Shown: positions 7,771-16,679 of the stretch, one piece after another
How positions within the stretch are numbered: position 1 is the first letter of the stretch
How the letters are laid out: every line of letters begins with the position of its first letter
Assembly (NCBI GenBank): GCA_030427705.1
Contig: JAUIBR010000019.1
Span: 1 to 62,500, forward strand
Length of the DNA: 62,500 bases
Reading direction: 5' to 3'
Origin: a bacterium
Lineage (GTDB): Bacteria > Myxococcota_A > Bradymonadia > Bradymonadales > Bradymonadaceae
The notes under the pieces: generated by a model
The model's database searches: none
The model's input: only the letters and a program-made list of their open reading frames with translations
Told to the model about the DNA's origin: nothing
Made by a program: the position numbers and the translations under genes

Positions 7771-9219
7771 ATGAAGTTCCTACATCCTGAACACGACGAG
7801 CAGCTCGAAGTCTCGCTCGACGACGTGTTTATCTGCCCTAATTACTACGAGGGCACTTCTCGCCTGGACGTCGACCTGACGCCTCCAGATTTTGCGGGCG
7901 GCTCACACCCGCTGATTTCTGCGAACATGAACGCCGTAACCGGTAAACGGATGGCCGAGACGATGGCTCGGTACGGCGGGATGGGCGTGTTGCCGCAAGA
8001 CATGTCGATGACGACCGTTGAACGAATCGTCACGCATATCAAGCAGGCGGACGCGCGTTTTGACACCGCGATTGAGGTCACGACCGATGCGACGCTGCGC
8101 GAAGTTGCGGGCATCATCCGCAAGCGTGCCCACGGCATGGCGGTTGTCGTTGATGACAAACGTCGCCCCGTTGGATTGCTGACCACTTCGGACTTGAAAG
8201 ACAAGGACCAGTACACGCCGGTCTCGGAATTCATGTCCGAGCATATGGTCACGATCACCCCTGAAACATCGAACCACGACGCGTTCATGTTGATGGAGGC
8301 TGAGCGCGTTAAAGCCACGCCTGTTGTCGATTCGAACGGGGCTCTGCGCGGCATTCTGACTCGTGAAGACGCGGTCCGTTTGGAGTTGTTGACGCCAGCG
8401 CTAGACGCAAACGGTCACTTGATGATCGCAGCCGCCATCGGCATTTCGTCGAGTGCTCCCGATCGCGCAGCAGAACTGGTCGAGATGGGCGTTGATGTCC
8501 TTGTGTTGGACACAGCTCACGGGCACCAACGACGCATGTTGGAGTCGTTGAAGGCTGTTCGAGACCGGATCGGAGACTCGGTCCCAATCGCAGCAGGCAA
8601 CGTCTGCACGGCGGAAGGTACGCGTGCCCTCATTGAAGCCGGCGCGGACATTCTAAAGGTCAACGTTGGCCCCGGTGCGATGTGCACGACTCGGATGCAG
8701 ACTGGAGCGGGGCGCCCCACGTTCTCGGCGGTTCGTGCATGCGCAGAAGAAGCCAAGAAGCACGGCAAGTACGTGTGGGCTGATGGCGGTGTTCGTCACC
8801 CCCGCGACGTGGCGCTCTACCTGGCTGCAGGCGCATCACGCGTGATGGTCGGGACCATGCTAGCTGGTACCTACGAGAGCCCCGGCGACATCAAAGAAGA
8901 CGCCGACGGGTTCCTCTACAAAGAGAACTACGGCATGGCCAGCGCGCGCGCAGTTCGCGACCGAACAAGCGGGATGGATGCGTTCGAGAAGGCCAAGCGT
9001 GGCTTCTTCCGCGAAGGTATCTCAACCTCGCGCATCTACCTGCGTGAAGGCCGCGAAGGTGTCGGTGATATCCTCATCGACGTCATCACCGGTGTGCAGT
9101 CATCGTTCACCTATGCGGGCGCACGCACTTGGAGCGAGTTTCAGACCCGCGTTGTTGTCGGCATCCAAACGCACTCGGGATTCGTTGAGGGCACGCCACA
9201 CGGTCGAGTGCGTAAGTGA
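7771..9219 (+). CDS. guaB1: GuaB1-type IMP dehydrogenase/GMP reductase family protein
   Basis: 482 residues: a (beta/alpha)8 barrel interrupted by two CBS domains (about 100-205). The catalytic Cys is at 306 in GPGAMCTTRMQTGAGRP; this loop, with AMC rather than the SIC of IMP dehydrogenases, is the form I associate with actinobacterial GuaB1, reported to be a CBS-regulated GMP reductase. The expected reaction is therefore GMP to IMP with NADPH, but IMP dehydrogenase activity cannot be excluded from sequence. The downstream TPR gene starts inside its stop codon (GTGA). Confidence 0.87.
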   Translation: MKFLHPEHDEQLEVSLDDVFICPNYYEGTSRLDVDLTPPDFAGGSHPLISANMNAVTGKRMAETMARYGGMGVLPQDMSMTTVERIVTHIKQADARFDTAIEVTTDATLREVAGIIRKRAHGMAVVVDDKRRPVGLLTTSDLKDKDQYTPVSEFMSEHMVTITPETSNHDAFMLMEAERVKATPVVDSNGALRGILTREDAVRLELLTPALDANGHLMIAAAIGISSSAPDRAAELVEMGVDVLVLDTAHGHQRRMLESLKAVRDRIGDSVPIAAGNVCTAEGTRALIEAGADILKVNVGPGAMCTTRMQTGAGRPTFSAVRACAEEAKKHGKYVWADGGVRHPRDVALYLAAGASRVMVGTMLAGTYESPGDIKEDADGFLYKENYGMASARAVRDRTSGMDAFEKAKRGFFREGISTSRIYLREGREGVGDILIDVITGVQSSFTYAGARTWSEFQTRVVVGIQTHSGFVEGTPHGRVRK

Positions 9220-10556
9220 GCGAAGACTCTCCGACAAAAGCCGAGGAATTGATTGAGGCTCGGGGGTTGCTGGATACTGGCAATCCGCAAGCTGCGTTCA
9301 CGCTACTGCGCAAGTACATCGATTGGCCTGCGTCGTTTGATTCGCGCGAAGACTGGTCGTCGACCTGGATTCTGTTCGGCGAGATTGCGCGGGCGATTGT
9401 GGGAGTTGAGCTGGCGGATGTTGTTGAGGCGGCGGCCGAGAATCCAACGGATGTTCGTGCGCTCTATGACCTCGGGTACGAATTGGTCGAGGTGGGTCTT
9501 CCGCTCGCCGCGGCCACGCCATTGGCGCGTGCGGACGAGTTTGCTCCGGGCAACGAACCCATTGTTTCGGAGCTTGTGCACGCGTTGGAAGTTTCTGGTC
9601 TGCATCAAGCCGCGGTGATGATCCTTCGCAGCAACGCCGAAATGGTCGAGGAGTCCTTCACGCTTCAGTACTTGCTGGCGTTTAACCTGATTATGTCTGC
9701 CGAGGTGAATGAAGCCCGCGAGTCATATGACAAGTTGGTTCCCGACGGGGACGAACAGGAGTTCATGCAAAACCGCCTGCGCCTGTTTCTGACTCGAGCT
9801 GAGGGCATCAAGCGCATCGCTGCGCTGAATACTAAGGACCTGCGTGGTTGGCACTTCGTCATCAATGGTGCCATTTTGTTGCATCTTTCACCGTACGGGT
9901 TGGACAGTCCGATGCACGGTCGATACGCGTTTGTGCAGGACTCTGAAGAGCTGTGCCGACAAGGCTGCGAGCGCATTATCGAGCTGTTGAAGTTCTGGGA
10001 GATTTCTCCAGAGCGCGTGTTTTATCTGCACGATCGAGGAAGCGAGATTCTTGCTCGTACCGTTGCCGAGCTCGCCGGAATCGAGGCCTTACCGTGGCCG
10101 ATGGATGGAACTGACGAAGAAGGTCTCATCGTCTCCTACGACTTGTCCTACGCCGCCGACCCGGAACTTGAGGCGTTGTACAATCGCCGTCCTCGGCAGA
10201 TTCTCTGGTCGCATGCATGTTGTTGGACCGAGGTCCCGCCCTACGCAGCGGACGCCCACACGTTCATGTACCAACACAACGTTGAGCCATGGGGTGAGCG
10301 CCTGACCTTTGGTGAAGAAGACGACCAGGTGATCCGCGGCGAGGCGGATCATTCGCCAATCCCGGATTGGGTCGACAAGCTGATGGCCGTAGACGGCAAC
10401 GAAGACTACCTCGACGACATGGACGAGGTCCGTGCGCTCGCCAAGTTCTCGGCCGAACTACCCGACTTCGCAAAGCCCACAGCGTTGCGACCATTCGCAA
10501 GCCATCGGCCGCGTTTTTGGGATTCTAGTCCGGTATCCAGCAACAAATTCTCCTGA
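9216..10556 (+). CDS. TPR-like protein of unknown function
   Basis: 446 residues starting with GTG overlapping the guaB1 stop by four bases. The first ~215 residues are helical repeats with TPR spacing and Leu/Ala patterns; the C-terminal half is acidic and unrecognised, with conserved-looking Trp/His motifs (GWHFVINGAILLHLSP, WSHACCWTE). No signal peptide. Translational coupling suggests joint synthesis with GuaB1. It converges on the other large TPR protein of the window. Confidence 0.7.
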   Translation: MSEDSPTKAEELIEARGLLDTGNPQAAFTLLRKYIDWPASFDSREDWSSTWILFGEIARAIVGVELADVVEAAAENPTDVRALYDLGYELVEVGLPLAAATPLARADEFAPGNEPIVSELVHALEVSGLHQAAVMILRSNAEMVEESFTLQYLLAFNLIMSAEVNEARESYDKLVPDGDEQEFMQNRLRLFLTRAEGIKRIAALNTKDLRGWHFVINGAILLHLSPYGLDSPMHGRYAFVQDSEELCRQGCERIIELLKFWEISPERVFYLHDRGSEILARTVAELAGIEALPWPMDGTDEEGLIVSYDLSYAADPELEALYNRRPRQILWSHACCWTEVPPYAADAHTFMYQHNVEPWGERLTFGEEDDQVIRGEADHSPIPDWVDKLMAVDGNEDYLDDMDEVRALAKFSAELPDFAKPTALRPFASHRPRFWDSSPVSSNKFS

Positions 10557-10557
10557 C

Positions 10558-10789
10558 GCTCGCGGCGCGGTAACGGACGGTCCACAGACATCGCAGACGG
10601 TTACACAGACAGCACAGAATTTTTTTGGGTGCCGCTTCTAACACCTCACAATTCTAGAATTGTGAATTGGCGTTTAGCGTATTGAAAAAAAGTCTGTGCC
10701 CTTCTGTGTTCTGTCTGCGTCGTCTGCGGACCTTCTACGCAAAACTGCGTGGACTAAGATTGGTGCTTAGTTGGCGGTCGCGACGATGA
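10558..10789. repeat. Direct repeat copy 1 (232 bp) between convergent genes
   Basis: This 232-bp stretch is repeated almost exactly 258 bases downstream (10816-11047). It contains an inverted-repeat element at 10579-10732 and a relic of the 3' end of the TPR/HEAT gene. Reading the reverse strand of 10767-10807 gives ASFED then VIVATAN and a stop, matching the two ends of the last ~35 residues of the intact gene with the middle deleted. Confidence 0.93.
10579..10732. repeat. 154-bp inverted-repeat (MITE-like or hairpin) element, copy 1
   Basis: The arms start GGTCCNCAGAC and end GTCTGNGGACC; about 48 bases at each end pair with roughly a quarter mismatched, including CGCAGAC, ACACAGA and a T7/A7 block. 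In the middle is a perfect 18-bp palindrome, CACAATTCTAGAATTGTG, at 10647-10664. No ORF lies inside. It sits exactly between convergent genes, where such a hairpin could act as a two-way terminator. Confidence 0.88.
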
Positions 10790-10807
10790 CGTCTTCGAAT
10801 GAGGCGG
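10767..10807 (-). pseudogene. Relic of the 3' end of the TPR/HEAT gene
   Basis: The reverse strand encodes ASFED joined to VIVATAN and a TAA stop. The intact gene has the same two segments separated by about 22 further residues. The relic keeps the reading frame across the deletion, and its right edge diverges just after AATGAGGCGG. Confidence 0.75.
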
Positions 10808-10815
10808 CTCTTAGT

Positions 10816-11047
10816 GCTCGTAGCGCGGTAACGGACGGTCCACAGACATCGCAGACGGTTCCACAGACTGCACAGAATCTTTTTTGGTACCGCTTCTAAC
10901 ACCTCACAATTCTAGAATTGTGACTTGGCGTTTAGCGTATTGAAAAAAAGTCTGTGCCCTTCTGTGTTCTGTCTGCGTCGTCTGCGGACCTTCGACGCAA
11001 AACTGCGTGGACTAAGATTGGTGCTTAGTTGGCGGTCGCGACGATGA
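10816..11047. repeat. Direct repeat copy 2 (232 bp), overlapping the end of the TPR/HEAT gene
   Basis: Second copy of the 232-bp repeat; its last ~23 bases are the true 3' end of the reverse-strand gene (stop TAA at 11025-11027). Only a few substitutions separate the copies, so the duplication is recent. Together the copies fill the 468-bp gap between the convergent genes. Confidence 0.93.
10837..10990. repeat. 154-bp inverted-repeat element, copy 2
   Basis: Same length and arms as copy 1, with the perfect CACAATTCTAGAATTGTG palindrome at 10905-10922. Compared with copy 1 it differs at a handful of bases, for example in the T-run and the GGTACC next to it. Confidence 0.88.
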
Positions 11048-14000
11048 ACTCCGCAAATCCTCGAACGCCCTCGTCGGAATCATCAATAGCGGTTTGGGCG
11101 AGTACTACAGCGTCTTCGAATGAGGCGGAGATTGCGGCTTCTAAGGCGGCCAGGCGGATGGACGGGTCTTCAGATTCTAGCGCCGTTTCGAAGACTTCGG
11201 TGAAGGATTGTCCGGTGGCAGCGGCGAATGCGCCGATTCGGTGGATGGCGCGACCGCGGGTTGGAACATCGGATTGGGCTTCAGACAACGACACTTCGAT
11301 GTCGTTGGCCATTTCGGTCAGTGGTCCGATCGAGCCGGTTTCAGCAAGCACGACCTTCACGTCCACCGGTTGAATACTCACAACTCTTATGCGCTCGCCG
11401 TCCTCACCCCATTCGCTCCAAGCGAGGTCTTGGTCTTCGTAGACGTCGCCGTCGTTCCAGCGAAAGTTGGCCTCCAGCATTAGGGCGGATGCGGTCTTCC
11501 AGGCGAGGTCATCGGACAGGATAAGCGCGGTCGTGGCTTCAAATGGTGACGGAGTCCATGGCGTAGGTTCTGGTTTCGCGCCCAGTGCTTCCGCCAGCTC
11601 CTGTACATTGAGGCCGGCTCCCAAAACCAACCGCGTACCTTCGTGCTCTTCGTCGTCCGCAACTTCAAGCCCAGCAAGCGATTGTGGGTCGACCCAGTAG
11701 TCGGCTTCCTCGTTGGGGAAGGGCGCCAGGCCCGACTCCCACAACGTCGTGTGGATATGTTCCAGACGTGCATCGGTCCAGATGGGGGTGCCTTGCGTGA
11801 TACGTACGACTTCGGGTGGCTCAAAACTCATGCAGGCCTGCAGGAACTCGGCCTGTGGTCCGCTCAAATCATCGAGCGCTTCGGGGCCGATATAGTAGGA
11901 CGCGTCGTAGCGAAGCAGGCCGTCTTCGCGCTCTAAAACCGCTTCGAGTGCGGTCTGCATCGCCTGGGGCGTGTCGATTGCCGCGCATGTCAGGTTGATG
12001 AACGCCAGATGCGCTTCAGCGGGGTCGGTGGCTGATTGTAGTCGGTCAACCAAGCCTCCGGCGGTCACAAAGTAAGGGTAGGATTCCGCCATCGCGGTGG
12101 CCAACTTCCGCGCGCCGTTGCCGGTGAATTCCAAGAACGTCGTTCCCAACTCGGGGTCGCGAAGGAAGTGGGCGTCGAGTCCATCCGGTCGGTCAAATTC
12201 GACGTGTTCCAGGTACTTTGCGCTTCGGCGGTGCACTCGCCCAAAACGGAAGCTGAATTCGTGAAGCGCTTGCCATACCTGCTTCAGCGGCGTTCCTGCT
12301 TCGACGATGAGTCGCGAAAAATCGGGGTCGACGGGGAGTTCGACAGCCACCATCGACTGGAACTCATCGTAGATATGCAACGGTTCGAGTTGTGGCAGCT
12401 CGCGTGCGACCTCGGCATATTCGTGGTCCAGCTCAATACACGCGCTTAAGTCGCTGAGTGCGCTCGATGGATTGGATTCGGCGGTCAAGCGCGCGCGCAG
12501 CAACCACGGGCGTGGGTCGAAGGCGTCGAAATCAATGGCCGCGCCAGCGATGCGCGCGGCAGTGTCGGTGTCTTCAAACGCCAGGCATTCGGCCTTAATC
12601 AACAAGGTATCGATTGTTGTGGGCAGGTCCGCCACGGTTTCCAAAGCCCGCTCAGGGTCGATGTCCAATAGCGCCCAACCTAGCGTAACCAAGGCATCGT
12701 CGCGGTTCCACGCCCAAAGCGGCGTCGCGCTTTCGGTGTTTCGGACCAGGTCGATGGCTTGCTGCAACGGCTGGATGGCTTCGTCGGGACACCCGCATTC
12801 GACCAACGCCGTGCCGCGATAGTAGAGCGCGTCGACGTTATTGGGTTCTTTGCGAAGGATGCCCGCGAGCAAGCCCGCTGCGTCTTCCGCTTCGTCGAGC
12901 TTGAGCAACATCACGGCCTGAACCAAGCGTAGTGCCAGCGAAAGTTCACCAAGCTCGTTTTCGATCGTGCCCAAGAGCTGCAGCGCAAACTGGTAGTCTT
13001 CGTGCTCTACAAAGCGTGCGAACAACAATTCGACATACCGATTCGAAGTAGGAGCGCCGGCGACTTCAGGGCGAGCGAGCTCGAAACAGAGCATCGTCTC
13101 GCGGGCTAATCCCCAGCCCTGTGGCGCCAGAAGTAATGCCGCGCAACACTCCACGACAGCTTCAAAGAAGTGGCCTTTCGCGGCCATCGCCGCCCCACGT
13201 TTTGAGTACGGAAGCGGATAGTAGGGGTCCAGGTCGGACGCCTTGGCCCACTTTTCCATCGCGACGTCTGACTGGCCCAGCTTGGCTAGCGCAGACCCCC
13301 AATTTGCCGCCGCTTGCACGTCGTATGGGTCAAGCTCAAATGCGCTCTCGTAACTGCTTGCCGCTTCATCAAACTCGCCGTTTTCAAGCTGGATATTGCC
13401 CAGATGAAAGTAGTCTTCGGCGATCGGCGAGCCATCGATCAACAGCTGAAAATCTTTGCGGGCGGTCGCATAGTCACCAGCCATCAACAGCTGGTGGCCG
13501 CGCATTCTTCGGGCACCTGTGTGCCAAGGGTGGGTTTCGACAGCTTCGTCCAAGATTCCCAGTGCCTGGCTGCTATCGCCGCGGGCTCGCCAGACATCGG
13601 CCAATGCCATGGCGACGGTGGGGCTGCCTGGGCACAGCCGCGAAGCTTCGGTCGCGGCGCGTTTGGCTTCGTCCAACAACCCCTGACGCAAGGCAACGCT
13701 GGCCTGCACCAAATGCGTTTCGTAAAAAGCAGGTGCGAGTGACATCGCGATGTTTACGTGCGGGTCAGGGTCGCCAAAGCCGTACTGAGCTTGGCGAAGC
13801 GCGATAGAAAGTTCGCGCTGCTCTTCGTCCGAGAGGCGGCCTTGTTGGAGTCGGTGTGCAGCTTCTTCTTCCGGCGAGAGCGGGTCGGCTGCGACGTAGG
13901 GCTGATCATCGTCGAAGTCGATGCCGTCAGCATCCATGACGTCGAGCACGAGGTCCGCCAGCTTGGCGATCATCTCTTCATCTTCGGTCATCAGGCGCAG

Positions 14001-14216
14001 AACTTCGGCTTCGAGGTTCTCGGCGATGGCCTGCATCAGCCCATCGGTCGGCTTGTCCTGACCGTCTTTCGCCCGCTGTAATGCGTCTTCGATAAGCTTG
14101 TCGATGCCGGGAACAAACGAGAAAGTCTCGGTGAATTTCTCTTTGATCAACCGGTCGGCTCGATACGATTCGAGCGACACAACATCCGCATTATCGTTGT
14201 CGTCTCTGTCCTGCAC
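11025..14216 (-). CDS. Large cytoplasmic TPR/HEAT-repeat protein, unknown function
   Basis: 1063 residues, GTG start with AGAGG upstream. Residues 1-120 are charged and helical. About 125-620 contain a long run of TPR units (clear ones around ALRQAQYGFGDPD, HLGNIQLENGEFDEAASSYESAFELDP and ALYYRGTALVECGCPDEA). About 620-950 are an unassigned globular region with HEFSFRFGRVHRR. The C-terminal ~100 residues look like HEAT-type repeats (SEDPSIRLAALEAAISASF, DDSDEGVRGFAEF). No signal peptide, so a cytoplasmic scaffold is likely. It is divergent from the sirtuin operon. Its last codons have been duplicated downstream. Confidence 0.8.
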   Translation of the reverse strand: MQDRDDNDNADVVSLESYRADRLIKEKFTETFSFVPGIDKLIEDALQRAKDGQDKPTDGLMQAIAENLEAEVLRLMTEDEEMIAKLADLVLDVMDADGIDFDDDQPYVAADPLSPEEEAAHRLQQGRLSDEEQRELSIALRQAQYGFGDPDPHVNIAMSLAPAFYETHLVQASVALRQGLLDEAKRAATEASRLCPGSPTVAMALADVWRARGDSSQALGILDEAVETHPWHTGARRMRGHQLLMAGDYATARKDFQLLIDGSPIAEDYFHLGNIQLENGEFDEAASSYESAFELDPYDVQAAANWGSALAKLGQSDVAMEKWAKASDLDPYYPLPYSKRGAAMAAKGHFFEAVVECCAALLLAPQGWGLARETMLCFELARPEVAGAPTSNRYVELLFARFVEHEDYQFALQLLGTIENELGELSLALRLVQAVMLLKLDEAEDAAGLLAGILRKEPNNVDALYYRGTALVECGCPDEAIQPLQQAIDLVRNTESATPLWAWNRDDALVTLGWALLDIDPERALETVADLPTTIDTLLIKAECLAFEDTDTAARIAGAAIDFDAFDPRPWLLRARLTAESNPSSALSDLSACIELDHEYAEVARELPQLEPLHIYDEFQSMVAVELPVDPDFSRLIVEAGTPLKQVWQALHEFSFRFGRVHRRSAKYLEHVEFDRPDGLDAHFLRDPELGTTFLEFTGNGARKLATAMAESYPYFVTAGGLVDRLQSATDPAEAHLAFINLTCAAIDTPQAMQTALEAVLEREDGLLRYDASYYIGPEALDDLSGPQAEFLQACMSFEPPEVVRITQGTPIWTDARLEHIHTTLWESGLAPFPNEEADYWVDPQSLAGLEVADDEEHEGTRLVLGAGLNVQELAEALGAKPEPTPWTPSPFEATTALILSDDLAWKTASALMLEANFRWNDGDVYEDQDLAWSEWGEDGERIRVVSIQPVDVKVVLAETGSIGPLTEMANDIEVSLSEAQSDVPTRGRAIHRIGAFAAATGQSFTEVFETALESEDPSIRLAALEAAISASFEDAVVLAQTAIDDSDEGVRGFAEFIVATAN

Positions 14217-14325
14217 TTAGGCCTCTTTTTAAGCGACGATTGGCGAGAGGGTATCGCCCTGAACTCATCAGTGCAATGGCGCACCGCTTGTTGTATCAAC
14301 GGGTAGTTGTTCAACGTCGAAAGCG

Positions 14326-15084
14326 GTGACCTGTATGACCCTTCAACACGTAACCGACGCGTTAAAATCCGCAAAACATGTTGTCGTCATGACAGGCGCC
14401 GGCGTGTCCGCCGAGAGCGGCATACCGACGTTTCGGGACGCTCTCGAGGGATATTGGTCGAAGTACGACCCGGCCGAGCTCGCGACCCCGGAAGCATTTC
14501 AGCGCGACCCAGAGCTCGTTTCGCGCTGGTATGATGAGCGGCGGATGAAGGTCCTGGCCTGCGACCCGAACCCCGGCCATTTTGCGCTGGCGGCGATGGA
14601 AGCACACGTCACAGACAACGGCGGAACGTTTACGTTGTTGACCCAGAACGTCGACGGATTGCACGTCCGGTCCGGCTCGCAGAATGTGGTCGAAGTCCAC
14701 GGCAGTCTGACGACCTGGCGCTGCACGGTGACCGGCGAAGAATTCACAGACATGCCGACGCCACTCGAATCCTACCCGACCCCAACTGATGAAGGATTGC
14801 TTCGTCCCGGTGTCGTCTGGTTCGGCGAGGCGCTGCCCATGAAGGCCTTGCAGGCCGCGGGCGAGGCGCTATCGCAATGTGAAGTCTATTTGGCTATAGG
14901 TACCAGCGGCGTCGTTTTCCCAGCGGCCGGTTTCGTGTCCGACGCGAAGGCAGCTGGCGCAAAGACGTTTGAACTCAATCTTCAAAAGACGCCGATGACG
15001 TCGTATTTCGACACGTTTGTTGAGGGCAAATCTGGCGAGGTTTTGCCCGAAATCGCATCCCAGTGGTTCGGTTACTCATCCTAG
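14326..15084 (+). CDS. cobB: Class III sirtuin (NAD-dependent protein lysine deacylase)
   Basis: 252 residues; GTG start at 14326, or ATG at 14335. NAD-binding GAGVSAESGIPTFRD (24-38), the QNVDGLH strand (107-113) and catalytic His125 in VEVHGS are intact. Tyr69 and Arg72 form the YxxR pair which, in CobB and SIRT5, binds the carboxylate of succinyl- or malonyl-lysine. Only one Cys (133) remains where most sirtuins have the zinc-binding CxxC pairs, so the zinc site appears lost. It is the first gene of an operon with mutA, mutB and meaB, eight bases upstream of mutA, which suggests control of acyl-CoA-derived lysine modification. Confidence 0.92.
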   Translation: MTCMTLQHVTDALKSAKHVVVMTGAGVSAESGIPTFRDALEGYWSKYDPAELATPEAFQRDPELVSRWYDERRMKVLACDPNPGHFALAAMEAHVTDNGGTFTLLTQNVDGLHVRSGSQNVVEVHGSLTTWRCTVTGEEFTDMPTPLESYPTPTDEGLLRPGVVWFGEALPMKALQAAGEALSQCEVYLAIGTSGVVFPAAGFVSDAKAAGAKTFELNLQKTPMTSYFDTFVEGKSGEVLPEIASQWFGYSS

Positions 15085-15092
15085 AGGCAGTT

Positions 15093-16679
15093 ATGGCGAC
15101 CGATCTTAATAAGTACTTTGAACCTATCAGCGCGCAAGCGTGGGAAGAGCTTGCGAAGAAGACGCTCAAGGGCCGTCCGTTAGAGAAGTTGGACGTCAAA
15201 ACCGAGGACGGTTTTGTGCTGAAGCCGCTCTACACATCGGGTCCAGATGTTCCCAAGCTGGCCGCTCCGCAACAAAGCTGGGAGCCCGTGGCCATCGTTG
15301 AATCCAGCGAAGACGTCGGTGCGCGTGCAGACACGGAGTTCGACCGAGGATGCAACACGATCTGGGTCCGCGGTGGCCAAGCCATTGGCGAGGTTGGCGA
15401 ACGTACGAAAGTCATCTTGGATGCGTCGAATGTGGCGGATGCAAAGTCGAGTTTAAGTGGCGTCGCGAACCATGAAATCTACATCAGCCCGTTGCGCGGC
15501 TTGTTTTCGGAATCCGCGACAAAACCGGCGAATGGAGCTGCGTGTGTTTCAACGTTGGAAGCACACGAAGCGGGCACGACCGCAGCGATGGAGTTGGGCC
15601 TGGCGCTAGCTGAGGCTGTGCATATTGCGCGGACGTTGGAAGACAGCGGCGAAGCGGTTACCTGGCAGGACTTCCCGATCGTCGTGGGTGTCACGACAAA
15701 CGTATTTGAAGAGATAGCCAAGCTTCGTGCATTACGATGGCTTTGGAAGTCGCTGATGAAGACCATCGGCGAGACCAACTCGCCGAAGATTCATGCGGTT
15801 GCTTCGCGGCGAACCTTGGCTTCGGTAGATGTGTGGTCGAACGCGATTCGCGCGACCGTACAAGAGTTTGCAGCGGCAGTTGGCGGTGCAGACCGAATCT
15901 CGGTCTATCCACATGATGCGCGGATGGCAGAGCGTGCCGAGGCGGGCGAACGCTTGTCGACGACCTCGCAACATGTATTGGCGTTCGAGAGCCATTTGCA
16001 GCAGGTCGCAGACGCGGCCCATGGTTCGTATCTAATCGACACTTGGACGAAACAGCTGGCTGAGTACGGCTGGTCATACTTCCAACACATCGAACGATTT
16101 GGCGGCCTCGAATCCTTCTTCAAGGACGGTCGATTGCACGATGAACTTGAGGGTGTCATCGCCGAACGTGAGGCCCGATACGCCAAGCGGAAGCAGACCC
16201 GCGTTGGCGTAAACGAATTCGCGGTTGCCGGCGAATTGGCTGAGCTTGAGCACACGCCTTTGTATGTGGAAGCCCAGGGTTGGGAGACGTTGCAGCGCAA
16301 GAATCGGCAGGCGCCACCGAAGGTGTTCCTGGCCAATTTAGGCCCGCTGGCAGCTCACAAACCGCGTGCGGATTTTGTGACGCGACTCTTTCAGGCGGCT
16401 GGATTCGAGGTCGTCTCGAACACTGGATTTGATACCGCGGACGCATGCGCCAAGGCATTCGCGGATAGTGGCGCCAAGGGCTACGTGCTGTGTGGTCGCG
16501 ACGATGACTACGAGACGTTGGGCAAGGGTGTCGTTCAAGCGATTGACGCCAAGTACGCCGTCTACGCAGGTCGTCCCGCAGACGAGGCGACCTGGCGTGA
16601 GGTCGGTGTGACGCATTTTGTTTCGATGAGAGTCAACGTCTTCGAGGCGGTATCCGAGATTTCGGAGGTGGCCAAATGA
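15093..16679 (+). CDS. mutA: Methylmalonyl-CoA mutase small (beta) subunit
   Basis: 528 residues from the ATG at 15093 (AGAGG eight bases upstream); an in-frame start 30 bases earlier would overlap the sirtuin gene. It has the mutase barrel domain with [21 protein letters not shown] and [20 protein letters not shown], and a C-terminal flavodoxin-like B12-type domain that lacks the DxHxxG cobalamin motif, as expected of the non-catalytic partner. With MutB it interconverts (R)-methylmalonyl-CoA and succinyl-CoA. Its stop overlaps the mutB start (ATGA). Confidence 0.95.
   Translation: MATDLNKYFEPISAQAWEELAKKTLKGRPLEKLDVKTEDGFVLKPLYTSGPDVPKLAAPQQSWEPVAIVESSEDVGARADTEFDRGCNTIWVRGGQAIGEVGERTKVILDASNVADAKSSLSGVANHEIYISPLRGLFSESATKPANGAACVSTLEAHEAGTTAAMELGLALAEAVHIARTLEDSGEAVTWQDFPIVVGVTTNVFEEIAKLRALRWLWKSLMKTIGETNSPKIHAVASRRTLASVDVWSNAIRATVQEFAAAVGGADRISVYPHDARMAERAEAGERLSTTSQHVLAFESHLQQVADAAHGSYLIDTWTKQLAEYGWSYFQHIERFGGLESFFKDGRLHDELEGVIAEREARYAKRKQTRVGVNEFAVAGELAELEHTPLYVEAQGWETLQRKNRQAPPKVFLANLGPLAAHKPRADFVTRLFQAAGFEVVSNTGFDTADACAKAFADSGAKGYVLCGRDDDYETLGKGVVQAIDAKYAVYAGRPADEATWREVGVTHFVSMRVNVFEAVSEISEVAK

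Noticed and set aside
15000-15092. Cobalamin riboswitch upstream of mutA
   Set aside because: Only eight bases separate the sirtuin stop from mutA and no B12-box-like motif is visible.
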